A stretch of DNA of 64,000 nt from NCBI RefSeq assembly GCF_033807715.1, contig NC_084590.1, positions 6,948,327 to 7,012,326 of the forward strand, written 5' to 3'. The notes beneath the pieces are model-generated. The model did not search any database, was not told the DNA's origin, and was given only the letters and a program-made list of their open reading frames with translations. Source of the DNA: Cololabis saira. Its lineage: Eukaryota; Chordata; Actinopteri; Beloniformes; Belonidae. Below, one piece after another: positions 11,255 through 21,564 of the stretch. Both the position numbers and the translations under genes were made by a program. The first letter of the stretch is position 1, and the number at the start of each line of letters is the position of its first letter.

Positions 11255-11890
11255 AAATATAATATAAACAAATTAATATTTACTAAAAAATGGTTATTGG
11301 TGCAAACTATGATAACTATACATTGTTTGAATTTGTTGATGTTATAAAATGTATGAATATGTATTTTTTTTATTTATATCTAAATGTTAAACGGAATTAC
11401 TTTTTATTTTTCTTTATTTTCAGTTTTTCCTTTCTTTTTTATATGCCACCTCTTGAGGTTTGCTTTTAATTTTTTGTTGTAATGTACTGTGTATTATGTG
11501 TCACAGGAAGAATGGGTGCAGTTCTGCTGTAGCTGATGGGGATCCAAACAAATCTATAAACTATAAACAGTCTAAGTCTGGCAGTGAGATGCTGGCGACA
11601 GTTCGCAGCTGTTTCCTGCAAATGTTGGATGTCGCCTTCATGTGACTCAACTGCAATCTCAAACATCTGTATGCCAACCGAGGGGCTACAACTAGCCCGC
11701 CAGTCTGATGCAAACCAGGAAGAGAAGAAAACCGGGATGCAGCAGTTACTCCAGGAGGCAGGTTGGTCGCACTAAGGTAGCTCCACCCACTGAGCCACCC
11801 TCCAAGGTGGCATTCCTTTTCAGACTGACGGACTGCACCTGGACCTCCACCAGCCGTGACAAAGCCCAGAAGAGCCCATGGCTACTGTCA
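11253..11890. other. Unassigned AT-rich intergenic sequence
   Basis: No gene or bounded repeat seen. Confidence 0.4.
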
Positions 11891-12157
11891 GTTAAGCTGG
11901 ACATACACTGTGCGATATTTTAAATCGTTTGATTCAGCTCCATCTCACACTGCACGACTAGATCGCTGAGTTCAAAAGTTCACAGCCCACGATTTATGGT
12001 CTCACACTGTACGACCCGATGCTCTGATGCTCCGTCTGCTCACACTATACGTTCATAATCCTCACGTCGGACTTCTGTTACTGGAACTGCAACGTCAAAA
12101 AGAAGTGGAAGAGGAGTGGAAGACACCGAAGATGCTCAGCAAAAACAAACCTGAATT

Positions 12158-12303
12158 AAGCCTGAATTATGGTTCCATGTTAAATCGACGGCGTAGCCTA
12201 CGGTGTACGGTACGTGGCGACGCGCCCCGTACGGTGCAGGTCGCTGCGTAACCTACGCCGTAGGCTCTGCGTTGGTGTAACGCTGAACCATAAATCAGCC
12301 TTT
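12158..12303. mobile_element. GC-rich palindromic MITE (family M, copy 1)
   Basis: Ends are AAGCCTGAATTATGGTTCC and GGTTCAGCGTTACACC... read inverted as 'CCATAAATCAGCCTTT'. The interior is rich in TACG/CGTA words (GGCGTAGCCTACGG). The whole element is close to a single palindrome. Five further copies are in this window at 38728, 52941, 58484, 61754 and 63541. Confidence 0.85.
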
Positions 12304-12608
12304 AGCAATTTGTACCATTCTGTGTGGCGATAAATGAACGCCGTGATTGGACAAGGAATTGGCTGGGCAGACATGGGAAATGCTGTCTTTTTTTTCTGCT
12401 ATTAAAACATGATTTGTAATGTGAATTTGCAAAACTTTAAACTACAAATAATAGTTTTTGACGTGACATCAGAGATTGCGCATGCTCTCTGTGAAAGGAT
12501 GACTCCAATCGGGTCGTAGCTGGTTCAACTGTGCGATTAATTCACGAGGAGCCACCAGGATTTCAAACACGTTTGATTTTGTTGCGAGCACACGATTTAT
12601 GATCGGGA

Positions 12609-12872
12609 GCTCGTCGTGAGGTGTTAATCTCTCGTCGTGAGGTGTTACTCTCTCGTCGTGAGGTGTTAATCTCTCTTCGTGAGGTGTTAATCTCTCGTCG
12701 TGAGGTGTTAATCTCTCGTCGTGAGGTGTTACTCTCTCGTCGTGAGGTGTTAATCTCTTGTCGTGAGGTGTTAATCTCTCGTCGTGAGGTGTTACTCTCT
12801 CGTCGTGAGGTGTTACTCTCTTGTCGTGAGGTGTTACCCTCTCGTCGTGAGGTGTTAATCTCTCGTCGTTAC
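12609..12872. repeat. 21-bp minisatellite
   Basis: About 12 copies of CTCGTCGTGAGGTGTTAATC T, with single-base variants (TTAATC or TTACTC; CTCG or TTGT). The 21-bp period keeps a reading frame ('LISRREV' repeats), which makes a long but meaningless ORF. It lies inside the TIR element at 11892-13003. Confidence 0.95.
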
Positions 12873-13009
12873 CCCACGTTTACTGCACAAGGCACGACCA
12901 ACGATTGGGTCAAATCCGTCCCGATCAGAAAAAATAGTCGCACGAGTGGAAAATCGGTTCAAAACGAGCCGACAATCGCACAGTGTCTGCCCGGCTTTAG
13001 CTGAGTGTT

Positions 13010-13395
13010 AGCTGAGTGATGTCTCATCAAGGGTCCAGCTGGTGCTTCATCACGGCACCCCACTTCCTCATTGTAGCTTGAGCTGTACGCCTTTCAAATG
13101 CAGTTTTGGTAACAACATCAGGAATTAGGATTGATGAACACATTCAACCAGAATGAATGTCAGGTAACCCCAGTTGGTATCGTAGTTAAACAAGAACCAG
13201 GTGTCTGATGGAGACCTTTGGACCCCAAGGCTACCTCATTTAGCCCGGTGTCAGCTCGTTGAGTCCCTCTGGTCCTCCATTGAAGCTCTGTTGGTCCTTG
13301 TCTTAGCTCTCATTTCAGATGTGGTTTTGGTAGCAACATCTGAAATTAGGATGGACAGATTTGATCAGAATGGTCTCAGGTAATGCTAGTTAGCA
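13010..13395. repeat. Diverged ~220-bp direct duplication
   Basis: The segment near 13085-13165 (GGTAACAACATCAGGAATTA) recurs, diverged, at about 13305-13385 (GGTAGCAACATCTGAAATTA), each followed by CAGAATG and CAGGTAA. It is either an old tandem duplication or two units of an unknown repeat. No gene is seen. Confidence 0.55.
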
Positions 13396-13745
13396 CAATA
13401 GGTAAGTAAGCAAGTAAGTTTTATTTGTACAGTGCCCTTCACAGACCATGGTCACAGAGCGCTTCACAGTTACAACAAAAACAAAACATAGTTAAAACAT
13501 ACATACAAATTTAAGTTTAAAAGGCCAAGACAACACATTGACAATCATAACAGCGCCAAGAGAATTAGGCAAACGCCTGCACAAATAAATAGGTCTTAAG
13601 TTGCCTTTTGAAGGAGTCAACAGACTCCATCGAATGCAGAGAGAGCAGAAGATCGTTCGAAAGCCTGGGAGCAACGGCCTGGAAGGATCGGTCTCCTTTG
13701 GTCTGGAAACAAGTACGTACTAGTACCATCAGCAGATTCTGATCC
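13396..13745 (-). repeat. Dispersed LINE-3'-UTR-type repeat, antisense
   Basis: The start 'AAGTTTTATTTGTACAGTGC' followed by CTTCACAGACC...GCGCTTCACAG, then 'AAGTTGCCTTTTGAAGGAGT' and 'GGAGCAACGGCCTGGAAGG', is a widespread fish repeat type, here in antisense. A second, more diverged member is at 21726-21965. Confidence 0.5.
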
Positions 13746-14120
13746 ACAGACTCAGAGCCCGAGTTGGGGTGTAGGGCTTAGCATGTGCTAAGCCAAGCTA
13801 AACTAGGTATCTCATGGTAACTGAACTAAGGTGGCTGTGTTGTAAGTGGCCTCCCGGCCTACTCACTCTGCCTATTTGCTTATTAGTGGATTAACTGGAT
13901 TCTGCCTTTGCTAAATTCTCACCTCTGCAAAAGGGACTTTGAAGCTTCAAACTGAGTCTTCAGTTCTTTAGTTAATGAACCCAGCAGACAGCATCAGATT
14001 TTTGCTGTGGTGCAATCCTCCAGAGCAAGCAAGTGGCGACAGAAGAGAGGAAAAAACACAATTATGAGGTTTTAAAAACTCCATCAGAAGTGAGATGATA
14101 GGAGAGAGTCCATCGTACAC
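13746..14120. other. Unassigned intergenic sequence
   Basis: No recognisable content. Confidence 0.4.
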
Positions 14121-14124
14121 AGAT

Positions 14125-14315
14125 AGATTAGTGGTGGCAGATTAGTGGTGGCATACATGAATAAACATCTGAATGCATACGTGGATAAACATCTGAATGC
14201 ATACGTGGATAAACATCTGAATGCATATGTAAATAAACACATGTGAATGCATGTGTGAATAAACATGTGAATTCATGTGTGATAAAACACATGAATGCAT
14301 ATGTGAATAAACATA
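14125..14315. repeat. ~22-24-bp minisatellite
   Basis: About eight diverged units based on TGAATGCATACGTGGATAAA CATC run in tandem. Later units (CATGTGAATAAACA) are more diverged and abut the LINE at 14326. Confidence 0.85.
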
Positions 14316-15234
14316 ATAAACACAATTTTCTACCGCTTATCCCAAGGTGGGGTTGTGGGGGCAGTAGCCTAAGCAGGATAACCCAGACTTCCCTCTTCCT
14401 GGCCACCTCGTCCAGCTCATCTGGGAGGACATTAAGGCGTTCCCAGGCCAGCTGAGACATATATATGATATATTCCTCCAGCATGTCCTGGGTCTTTCCT
14501 GGGGTCTCCTACCCACAGCTCCTCCTCCCCCACAACTATTCAAACTCCTCCAGTAGCCCTTTGTAGACCTTACCAGAGAGGTAAGAGAAGTGTGGCCCCT
14601 CTGTAGTTGGAGCACACCCTCCTGTCCCCTTTCTTAAAGAGTGGGACTACCACCCCAGTTTGCTAATTCAAAAGCACTGTCCCCATTGTCCACACAATGT
14701 TTTAAAGGTGTGTTACCCAAGCCACACTCACGACATCCAGAGCTTCAAGGAACTGTGGCTGGTGCTTTTTGTTGTTTGTGTTGTTTTGTTAACCACCTTA
14801 TGGACCTCAGCACCAGGGATAGGAGAACCCACCACTGGCTCCCCTGGCTCTGCTTCCTCGTAATAAGGCATTTCAGTGGGAGTGAAGAGTTCTTTGCAGC
14901 AATTCCTTATACTGACTCCAAATGTCCAAAGTCGAGATCAGGATCCCCATCATCATAAACAGTGTTGGTGCTGTCCCCCCTCTTAAACCACTGGATGTTG
15001 GACCAGAATATCGTCAAAGACTACGTTTACATGCAGTCAATAACCCCTTTCTAACTGGAATATTAGCAATAACCCGGTTGCGCACGGCCATGTACACCAA
15101 TAACCCCTTTGAATAACTGGAATTTGCTCATATTCAGGTTTTTAAAAACCCGAATATGACCCCTGGGTTACTCCTTTTCTAACCCGAATATTTGGTCATG
15201 TTTAGCCTAACAGGATATCCCCATCAAAAGGAAC

Positions 15235-15573
15235 ATGAATTTGTTTTCTGCGCACGTTCTTTTCGCAAGGAATCTTGGTCTTTTGAGTCCAGGAAGTTCT
15301 TATAAACACGGAGAAACGCAAGACCAGGAGGAGACTAATCACTTCATAAATGTAATGAAGGATATGAACATTTCTGCATTTGTAGACGGTAGAAAGTACG
15401 GGGATAGCGAGATTTACAAGAAGGTGAGCGAAAAGTTGCACGAAGCAGGATTTGTACGAACGCCAACCCAGATCAACCACCGCTGGAAGACGCTGAAAAA
15501 GGCGAACTACAGGGCCAAGAAACAAAATGACTTCTACTGGGCTGTTCATTATCCGCCGTGCTGCTGTTATTAG
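15235..15573 (+). pseudogene. Myb/SANT (trihelix)-like DNA-binding protein of a DNA transposon, truncated
   Basis: The 112-codon frame contains 'FINVMKDMNISAFVDGRK' and 'TPTQINHRWKTLKKANYRA' (about residues 38-95). This is the pattern of Myb/SANT-like domains: spaced aromatic residues and a basic recognition helix with 'W.TLK..Y...K.QN'. Such proteins accompany the transposase in several DNA-transposon groups and bind the element ends. The frame stops where the next repeat begins (15576), so the C-terminal part is lost. The first codons may be non-coding, as the domain starts well inside the frame. No transposase partner remains in the element. I infer a defunct transposon gene, not a host gene. 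Confidence 0.6.
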
Positions 15574-15575
15574 GG

Positions 15576-16113
15576 CCTGAGCACTGACAGTGCAAAGGCC
15601 CTATTGTATCTGTAGGAGTTTTTGTTTTTCTTATCCTCGTTTTTCTTCCAACGAAATTAGGTCCTTTTTGCCCCTCTGAATGTGCCCCAAAAGTCACCAA
15701 ATTTTGCACGCAAGCCAGGCCTGGCGAAAAACTTGATATTTAATGTTTTGCATTAATGGGCGTGGCCTAATGGCTCAACAGCGCCCCCTAGAAAACTTTG
15801 TGCCTCAAGCACCACAATACGGTTTGACGCACATGCACGAAAATCGCTACACACCTGTATCATGTCGCAACTTAAAGAAAAGTCTCTTGGCGCCATGGCC
15901 GAAACCGAACAGGAAGTCGGCCATTTTGAATTAGTAGGTTCATTTTTGCGCAATTTTGCCATTTCTTCGGCCGTTAATGCGGCCCGAACCGTAACATGCA
16001 CCCAGGTGTGTTATACATCAAAATGTGCGTCTCGATCCTGCAACGACGTGCATTACTTTTCTCAGTCAAAAGCGTTACCGTGGCGACGATAGACGCCAAA
16101 AAGCGCGCCCCTG
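15576..16113 (-). mobile_element. Hairpin-ended dispersed repeat (family G), single unit
   Basis: It begins AGGGCCTGAGCACTGACAGT GCAAAGGCCCT, which folds as a hairpin, then CTATTGTATCTGTAGGAGTTTTT. It continues with the characteristic blocks 'GCCAGGCCTGGCGAAAA', 'CATTAATGGGCGTGGCC', 'CAGCGCCCCCTAG' and 'GTACATGCACGAAAATCG'-like. The same blocks occur, inverted and repeated, at 48166-51731. It has no coding capacity that I trust. It lies inside the TIR element 15019-16139. Confidence 0.8.
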
Positions 16114-16560
16114 AATTTTGACTGCATGTAAACGTAGTCAATTACACCCTTAAGTCTTTCTCCGTGGCCTCTACAAACTGCTCCCAGGCCCAAGTTTCAG
16201 CTGTCTCTGGAGTCCCGCAGAAGGCCTGATAGGACTTCTTCATCAGCTTTATGGCATCCCTCAGCACTGCCATGCTCGACTTCTCGGAGTTCTGCTGTAG
16301 TCTTCCTAAGATTACGCTGACAAACCGTTCAGAGAATGTTACATGATTACTCAAAACCTTTAACGTTCCCTTAAAGTTTAGAGATCTAGAATCTTAATTA
16401 ATATACTCAAATATAGAGGGTATGCATTGACGTCACATTCCCACTGGACCACACCCCCTTACTCGCACTGAGTGGCAAAAACAGCTGCAACTAGTGGAGA
16501 AGACGGGATAACAGCTGATTATCGGCTTAAATTAAAGGCAGTTGGACTTGACAGTGACCC

Positions 16561-16826
16561 GTACAGTTACCCCAAGAACCAGTGGTCCATGGACATTAAT
16601 ATTTGGTACAGTTACCCCAAGAAACAGTGGTCCATGGACATTAATATTTGGTACAGTTACCAAGAACCAGTGGTCCTTGGACATTAATATTTGGTACAGT
16701 TACCCCAAGAACCAGTGGTCCATGGACATTAATATTTGGTACAGTTACCAAGAACCAGTGGTCCATGGACATTAATATTTGGTACAGTTACCCCAAGAAC
16801 CAGTGGTCCATGGACATTAATATTTG
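16561..16826 (+). repeat. 45-bp in-frame coding repeat, six units
   Basis: Units lie at 16561-16605, 16606-16650, 16651-16693, 16694-16738, 16739-16781 and 16782-16826. Four are 45 bp and encode YSYPKNQWSMDINIW, a 15-residue piece of the ISL2EU-associated protein. Units 3 and 5 share the same 2-bp deletion (43 bp) and break the frame. The identical deletion in alternating units suggests that a two-unit block was duplicated. Confidence 0.95.
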
Positions 16827-17003
16827 GCCACAAATCGAGTTTCCTGATTTTTATATGTACTTTATTTCTACGCCGGGGGAAATACACGAAGCAAAGCTTG
16901 AAGGCATACAAAAGTATTGACGCTTGGTCCGACTTCAAGGCAGGATTTGTTGGCGAAATTAAAGTGATGAGGACACCGAACTTTATGATTTGACCGTTTA
17001 ATG

Positions 17004-17231
17004 TTAGCTACCCAAAAATCCAACATTACCTGATACAAAATGGGAACTGTAAATCCACGTTTCGGTGCCTGGAATCCAGTTGTTTCTGTGAATTGCAGCG
17101 ATCCATTTGTCTCTCTTAAGCTTATTTTTCGGTAGTCTGTAAAACGATAACTCAGATTTCTTGCTAAATCTATGAGTACAGTCGATCCCACAACAACTTT
17201 TTCCCATTTTAGATGTTTTCCAGTTGCTCAA
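17004..17231 (-). pseudogene. THAP-type zinc-finger exon of a transposon, mutated
   Basis: From the methionine at about residue 9 the minus strand reads 'MGKSCCGIDCTHRF', then 'FYRLP', 'KWIAAIHRNNW' and 'SSHF'. This is the C2CH THAP zinc-binding module (Cys-x-x-x-Cys ... Cys-x-x-His, with the conserved Pro and Trp). The third zinc ligand is changed: the expected Cys before SSHF is Tyr. A possible splice donor (TCAG/GTAATG) follows directly after the domain, so this was probably a first exon. The domain binds transposon ends in related elements. With the lost ligand and no downstream exons it is a relic. Confidence 0.72.
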
Positions 17232-17248
17232 ACTGAAAGTTTACGCTG

Positions 17249-17328
17249 CCACTCAGTCTTTCTGCCACTCAGTCTTTCTGCCACTCAGTCTTTCTGACAC
17301 TCAGTCTTTCTGACACTCAGTCTTTCTG
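17249..17328. repeat. 16-bp minisatellite, five units
   Basis: Five copies of CCACTCAGTCTTTCTG (two with GA in place of GC at the unit junction) lie just upstream of the THAP exon and inside the element end. Confidence 0.93.
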
Positions 17329-17390
17329 CCACTCCGTGGGCGTAACCCGCTGTGAAGTCGCATCTGTGACGTCATGCGCATTCCCTCTAT

Positions 17391-18260
17391 AGACAGCACC
17401 AGTACTGGGGCACTGTTTTTCTATTCACAACGTTCCCATTATGTTGTTGTTGTTTTTTTAAAGCATGTGTTTTAATTTGAAACCAACTAATTAGATGGCT
17501 CATGGTTGATGGGCCATTTACGTCATGTAAAAAAAAAAGAAAACACAGCAGCATTTAATTCAAACTGGTCTAAATTATGATTTATGTTTAAATCATAATC
17601 TCTGTGGGCTGTGGGTTTCATTTATGATAAAAATGAGTCACCACAGGAAGCTTAAATGGATTATCAGTTGTGTGAAACTTTTCTCAGGAGTGGACACAAC
17701 TGCACATCCTCTGTGTGTGAAACCCATTGCCCTGTTTAATCTACATGTCTGCTTTCCACACATTTAATCACCAACCCCAAACTGCTGCTGCAAGGAATTG
17801 TGCAATTATCTATAAAAGTGGGATTTAAATTATATGCAATGAAAACAAAAACGCTTCTGGAGACTTCTTAAAGAGTTTGGCAAAACTTCAGCTTCAGGAC
17901 AGATATACAGTGGATTCACACTGGACCAACTACTACCTAGCAACTACTAGCTACACAAAGAATACACCGTATATATACATTTGCCTCTTCATTCATTCAT
18001 TTATGTCTGAAAAAGAGACACTCATTTTCATTTGTATAACAAAGATTAGAAATGGTTAGGAACCAACGTCATGAGTTTCTTTGGAAAGGTTTGCTAGTGG
18101 TAATCTAAAAGTTAGGGGAAGGTTGTGACTGTGTGAATTGTGTTGTGAATGTCAGGAGAACGTTTGGAGTTCAGGGAACCAAACATGTAACGTTCCATAA
18201 AAACCTTACAGCTAAAAAGTTACATTTTCAGAACGTTCTGGGAATTGTTAGCTGAGGAGA
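17391..18260. other. Unassigned intergenic sequence
   Basis: No supported gene or bounded element. Confidence 0.4.
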
Positions 18261-18264
18261 CACT

Positions 18265-18875
18265 CAGTACGTTTACATGCAGCAAAGAGATCGGATTTAT
18301 GATCGTATCATATAAACATCCAGAAGACCCAATCACCAGTCTGAGTTTACATGCTGTTCAGAGAATCGGATAAATGTCCAGAGCATGGCTGACTCCGTGA
18401 CGCTATAACCATGGTAACCATGGTAACCATTTGTAACGATTTCAACAAAGAGCCATTTCTGGTTGACGGTTGTTTTGTTTGGCGCCAATGTACGCCTTCC
18501 GTATATTTTTCCACTTTATTTTGATGTGCTCCGGTGTCCTGATGAAGCTTCTGCCATCTCTTTCGCGATCTTTTTAAAGGTGTTTAAACAACTATTTAAC
18601 ACGCGCCGTCTCCTTTCACTTCCGGGTGAACGCCCCCCAGAGGAAATTCTCCAGCATGCCCAGACTGCAATATCCGATGTCTCCGTATACATGGAGTTAA
18701 CATTCCGACTATGAACGAATTATCTAGGTGTTGCTATCCGATTATTAAATGTCCGATATAAGTCCGAAATAGGTCCGAAGTAGATCGGATTGAGGTGTTT
18801 ACATGCAGTTTAAAAGTCCGAACGATGTCTTATACGACCAGAAATCCGATTGAACTGCTGCATGTAAACGTACTG
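18265..18875. mobile_element. TIR element (MITE) with 3-bp ACT duplication
   Basis: The ends CAGTACGTTTACATGCAG and its inverted copy CTGCATGTAAACGTACTG are near perfect over 18 bp, and GATCGGATT-type words follow in both. ACT at 18262-18264 and 18876-18878 is a candidate 3-bp duplication, which would fit a PIF/Harbinger-type transposase. There is no coding content. It is related by its ends to the element at 15019-16139. Confidence 0.78.
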
Positions 18876-19285
18876 ACTGTCAACACCACTCTCTACCCAC
18901 CAGAGACACTAATCAGAAAGCTGTCCAACCCAGACTTCTCAACATTTATCTGTCACTGGATTCAACTTTTTTTTTTATCACCCAGTGTACCTTAATGTCA
19001 ATACTGGGCTGAGGACATGGGGAAGTAAACACACCCTAAATACCTACAGCGTCCCAGGTGAGAATTGAACCCAGGACCTTCTAGCTGCACTGCCAGCTGC
19101 GCCACCGTGACCACTGGATTACACATTTTGACAGAACATTTACAAACACTGAAGATTGGATCCCACAGATCATCCACCCTGATGCTCAGCACTGGTTCTC
19201 TTCAAGGCAGCGTCCTGAGTCCCTCCCTGTACTTCCGTGTGCACATACTGTATGACTGTGTCCCAGTCACATGTGCACATTGTAT
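18876..19285 (+). mobile_element. Rex1/L2-like LINE RT fragment, interrupted by a SINE
   Basis: After removing the SINE at 18963-19111, the forward frame reads 'LKIGSHRSSTLMLSTGS' followed by 'LQGSVLSPSLY'. This is the RT motif B region (normally TG.PQGSVLSPLLF) with a Leu in place of the usual Pro. It is a decayed fragment. Confidence 0.7.
18963..19111 (-). mobile_element. tRNA-derived SINE, antisense, with 9-bp TSD
   Basis: On the minus strand the head reads 'GGTGGCGCAGCTGGCAGTGC' (A box) and 'GGTTCAATTCTC' (B box), then a short body and an A-rich tail (T-run near 18968-18978 on the plus strand). The 9-bp direct repeats CACTGGATT at 18954-18962 and 19112-19120 prove insertion into the LINE fragment. 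Confidence 0.85.
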
Positions 19286-19289
19286 GTCC

Positions 19290-20640
19290 TCAGATCTTCT
19301 AGACGTTGTAAATACGTCTCTGCTTTCATATATCGTTCCTCTGTGCCTAAAATCAGCCATCATTATTTCACTTTTAAAAAACAACAGTCTAGACAGGTCA
19401 CTTACGAACAGCTATAGTCCCGTATCAAACCTCCCCTTTCTTAGTAAAATCATAGAAAAAGCTGCATTTCAACGGCTGTAAATGACTGTTTTGATGTCTT
19501 CCAGTCAGGTTTCCACATCCCAGCACTGAGACGGCTCTAGTAAAGGTCCTTAATGACATCTTGATGAACCGGTTGAAGAACTGGGTGGGACTTTTTAGCA
19601 CAGCACCTTCCTGGTTGGAGTCCTATCTAAAAGACAGGGACTATTTTGTGTCTTTAGGTAACTACAATTCTTAGCTAAAAATAACATGTGGAGTTCCTAA
19701 AGGTTCAGTTCTGGGGCCCCTGTTGTTTAACGGCTATAGGCTCCCACCAGAATGTGTTACCATAACTACACAGATAACACACAAATCTATATAACCATCT
19801 CACCAGGAGACGATAATCCAATTCAAACACTGATCAAATGCATTGATCAGATTAAAGTGTTGATGTGACAGAATTTCCATCAGTTAAATGAAGAAAAAAA
19901 GTGTTTGGAGCCAAATAAGGAAGATTAAACGTCAGCACTCCAAGAAAACCAAGAACCAAACCAGAAATCTGGGAGTGGTTCTGGACTCAGACCTGCACTT
20001 TAACAGACACATTAAGACAGATTGAAATCAGCCCTTTATCACTTAAAGACCATTTGGAGGATTAAAGGACTGATGTTTCAGCAGGACTTAGAAGAACTAG
20101 TTCTTATCCAGTTCTTATCTTCAGTGGACTGGTCTACGGTAACGCTGGTCTCCCAAGAACCTCCATCAACCAGCTGCAGCTCCCGTCCGTCCCAGAATAG
20201 ATGTTCAAATCCTGCTGTTGGTTTAGAAATCTGAAAGGTCTCCGACCAAAATACCTCTCTGATCTCCTGGCCCATCATGAGCCAACCAGAACCCTCAGGG
20301 AGTCAGGGCCACGCCTACTTTCTGGACCCAGGCTTAGAACCAAACACCTGGAGGTGCCATTCCGCTTTTATGCTCCTCACCTGTGGAACAAACTCCCAGA
20401 ATGCATCAGGGCTGCTGAAATCCTTAATTGATTTAAGTCAAGGTTGAAACCCTTATATTTACTGCTGCATTTCAGTAATCTCCCACAATGCACTACAGCC
20501 TAATTTCTTGAATCTCATTTGTTATTTTTTTTAACTGATGTCTCTCTGCCTTAATTTCTGCTTTTAAACTCTTACTTTTTAATGCATTTTTAAAAATATT
20601 TTTATGTTATGCACTGTCAAGCCAACGACCTAATCAACTG
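19290..20640 (+). mobile_element. L2-type LINE ORF2, 5' truncated and decayed
   Basis: The forward frame starts with 'VPLCLKSAIIISLLKNNSLD' and 'NSYSPVSNLPFLSKIIEKA', the first RT block of L2 LINEs. Later, with frameshifts, come a 'GVPKGSVLGPLLF'-like block near 19690-19730, 'QNFHQLNEEK' near 19870, 'RNLGVVLDSDLHFNRHIK' near 19960 and 'RFYAPHLWNKLPECIRAAE' near 20370. The order of blocks is right for ORF2 but internal pieces are missing and stops are frequent, so it is dead. Confidence 0.8.
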
Positions 20641-21560
20641 CTGCTGAACTTTTATATCTACGCATTTCTGGAGCGGGCTGGTGCACTGCAGGATGGTGTG
20701 GTGTGCTGGCTGCACAGTAGCCTTCCGGATGAACACCATCCCAAGAGTGATGAGGATATTCCCAGCCCTATCCCACCCAGGCCAGGAATATCATATATAA
20801 CCTTTCAAAAGTCCTGGCCAGAGACTCTTCAACTTTCTGCATTGTGGCAGGAGGTTAAAGAGTCAGACAAAGCATTTAAAGAGGTCCAAAACACAAAAAT
20901 GTTGAATATGTATAATAACAAACACAGCTGATGAGGAAACGGTCCTACGTTTACCAACCGGTTCAAATACCTACAGTTACTGTACGACAGTGTTACTCTT
21001 CAGTGTAAGATAAGTGTGAAGACTTTATATTATTATGATTTGCATGTGTGTGAGAGAGAGAGAGATGCTGAGTGCATCCTGCAATAAAATATAATTAGAA
21101 TATAATTAGAAACACACAAAGTTTTGTAATCACACACGGCTGTTGTGTGAGTGTGAAGACCTTCCATCGCTAATAAAAGGCTCATTGATAGAGAATAAAA
21201 ACCCAGATAAATTCTTGTGGCTGACATGTTGTCCGTTAACCCTTTATCTGTCAGATTTATTGATCCAAACTGCAGCGTGTCTTCCTCCAGCTGAAAGATT
21301 CCTGGGAAAATCAAACCCAAGAGAGAAGGAGCCTGGCGCCAGGGGAAGGAACCAGCGCCGGCATGGTGACTTTGAAGCTACAGCTGCTGCACCACATAAG
21401 ATTCTGATGAACAAAGACGTCTACATTGCTCAAAATGTGGGCACCTGTGGCTATCAGGCCACAAAATGTCTCTATAGCAGCATATCTACAACAAAGCGAT
21501 GTTTGAGACTAACTATTATAGTCTTGTTCTATAGCTGCAGCTATGACTTATGACTCCAAC
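20641..21560. other. Unassigned intergenic sequence
   Basis: An open frame at 20698-20931 (77 codons, 'RPGISYITFQKSWPETLQLS') has no domain that I recognise. Otherwise nothing stands out. Confidence 0.4.
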
Positions 21561-21564
21561 ACAC

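Larger units (their letters stand above)
11892..13003. mobile_element. TIR DNA transposon, non-autonomous
   Basis: The left end 'AGCTGGACATACACTGTGCG' and the reverse complement of the right end 'AGCCGGGCAGACACTGTGCG' match closely. Sub-terminal CGATTTATG and CACGAC words occur in both halves. No transposase ORF is present. It carries an inserted MITE (12158-12303) and an internal 21-bp array (12609-12872). I could not find an exact target duplication. Confidence 0.65.
15019..16139 (+). mobile_element. TIR DNA transposon with Myb/SANT-like ORF, inserted in the RTE LINE
   Basis: The ends are a perfect 20-bp inverted repeat, GACTACGTTTACATGCAGTC at 15019-15038 and its reverse complement at 16120-16139. 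Sub-terminal AATAACCCC and CCCGAATAT words are typical of the same end. It carries a Myb/SANT-like ORF (15235-15573) and has itself been hit by another repeat (15576-16113). The relative at 18265-18875 has similar ends. A PIF/Harbinger affiliation is possible given the Myb-like ORF. No clear target duplication is visible here. Confidence 0.8.
14326..16370 (-). mobile_element. RTE-type LINE, antisense, decayed and interrupted
   Basis: Reading the minus strand, the segment near 14640-14560 gives 'FKKGDRRVCSNYRG', the RT motif typical of RTE-group LINEs. 'SQLAWERLNVLPDELDEVAR' lies at 14450-14380, and the end GGGATAAGCGGTAGAAAA is the RTE tail. The upstream part continues at 16350-16145 ('AIKLMKKSYQAFCGTPETAE'). 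The LINE is split by the TIR element at 15019-16139. It is full of stops and frameshifts. Confidence 0.7.
16415..17388. mobile_element. ISL2EU-like element, internally deleted, with THAP domain
   Basis: The ends AGAGGGTATGC (16415) and, inverted, AGAGGGAATGC (ending 17388) sit between AT dinucleotides, fitting the 2-bp AT duplication of ISL2EU elements. GACGTCAC follows in both ends. The plus strand encodes 'SYPKNQWSMDINIWPQIEFP' and 'KQSLKAYKSIDAWSDFKAGF', a region associated with YqaJ-type ISL2EU proteins. The minus strand at the other end encodes a THAP domain. The nuclease and transposase cores are missing. Two internal arrays (16561-16826 and 17249-17328) have expanded. Confidence 0.7.

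Noticed and set aside
12609..12872. CRISPR-like array
   Set aside because: Units are directly adjacent with no unique spacers; a eukaryotic minisatellite.
16561..16826. CRISPR-like array
   Set aside because: Tandem coding repeat of 45 bp with no spacers, inside a transposon.
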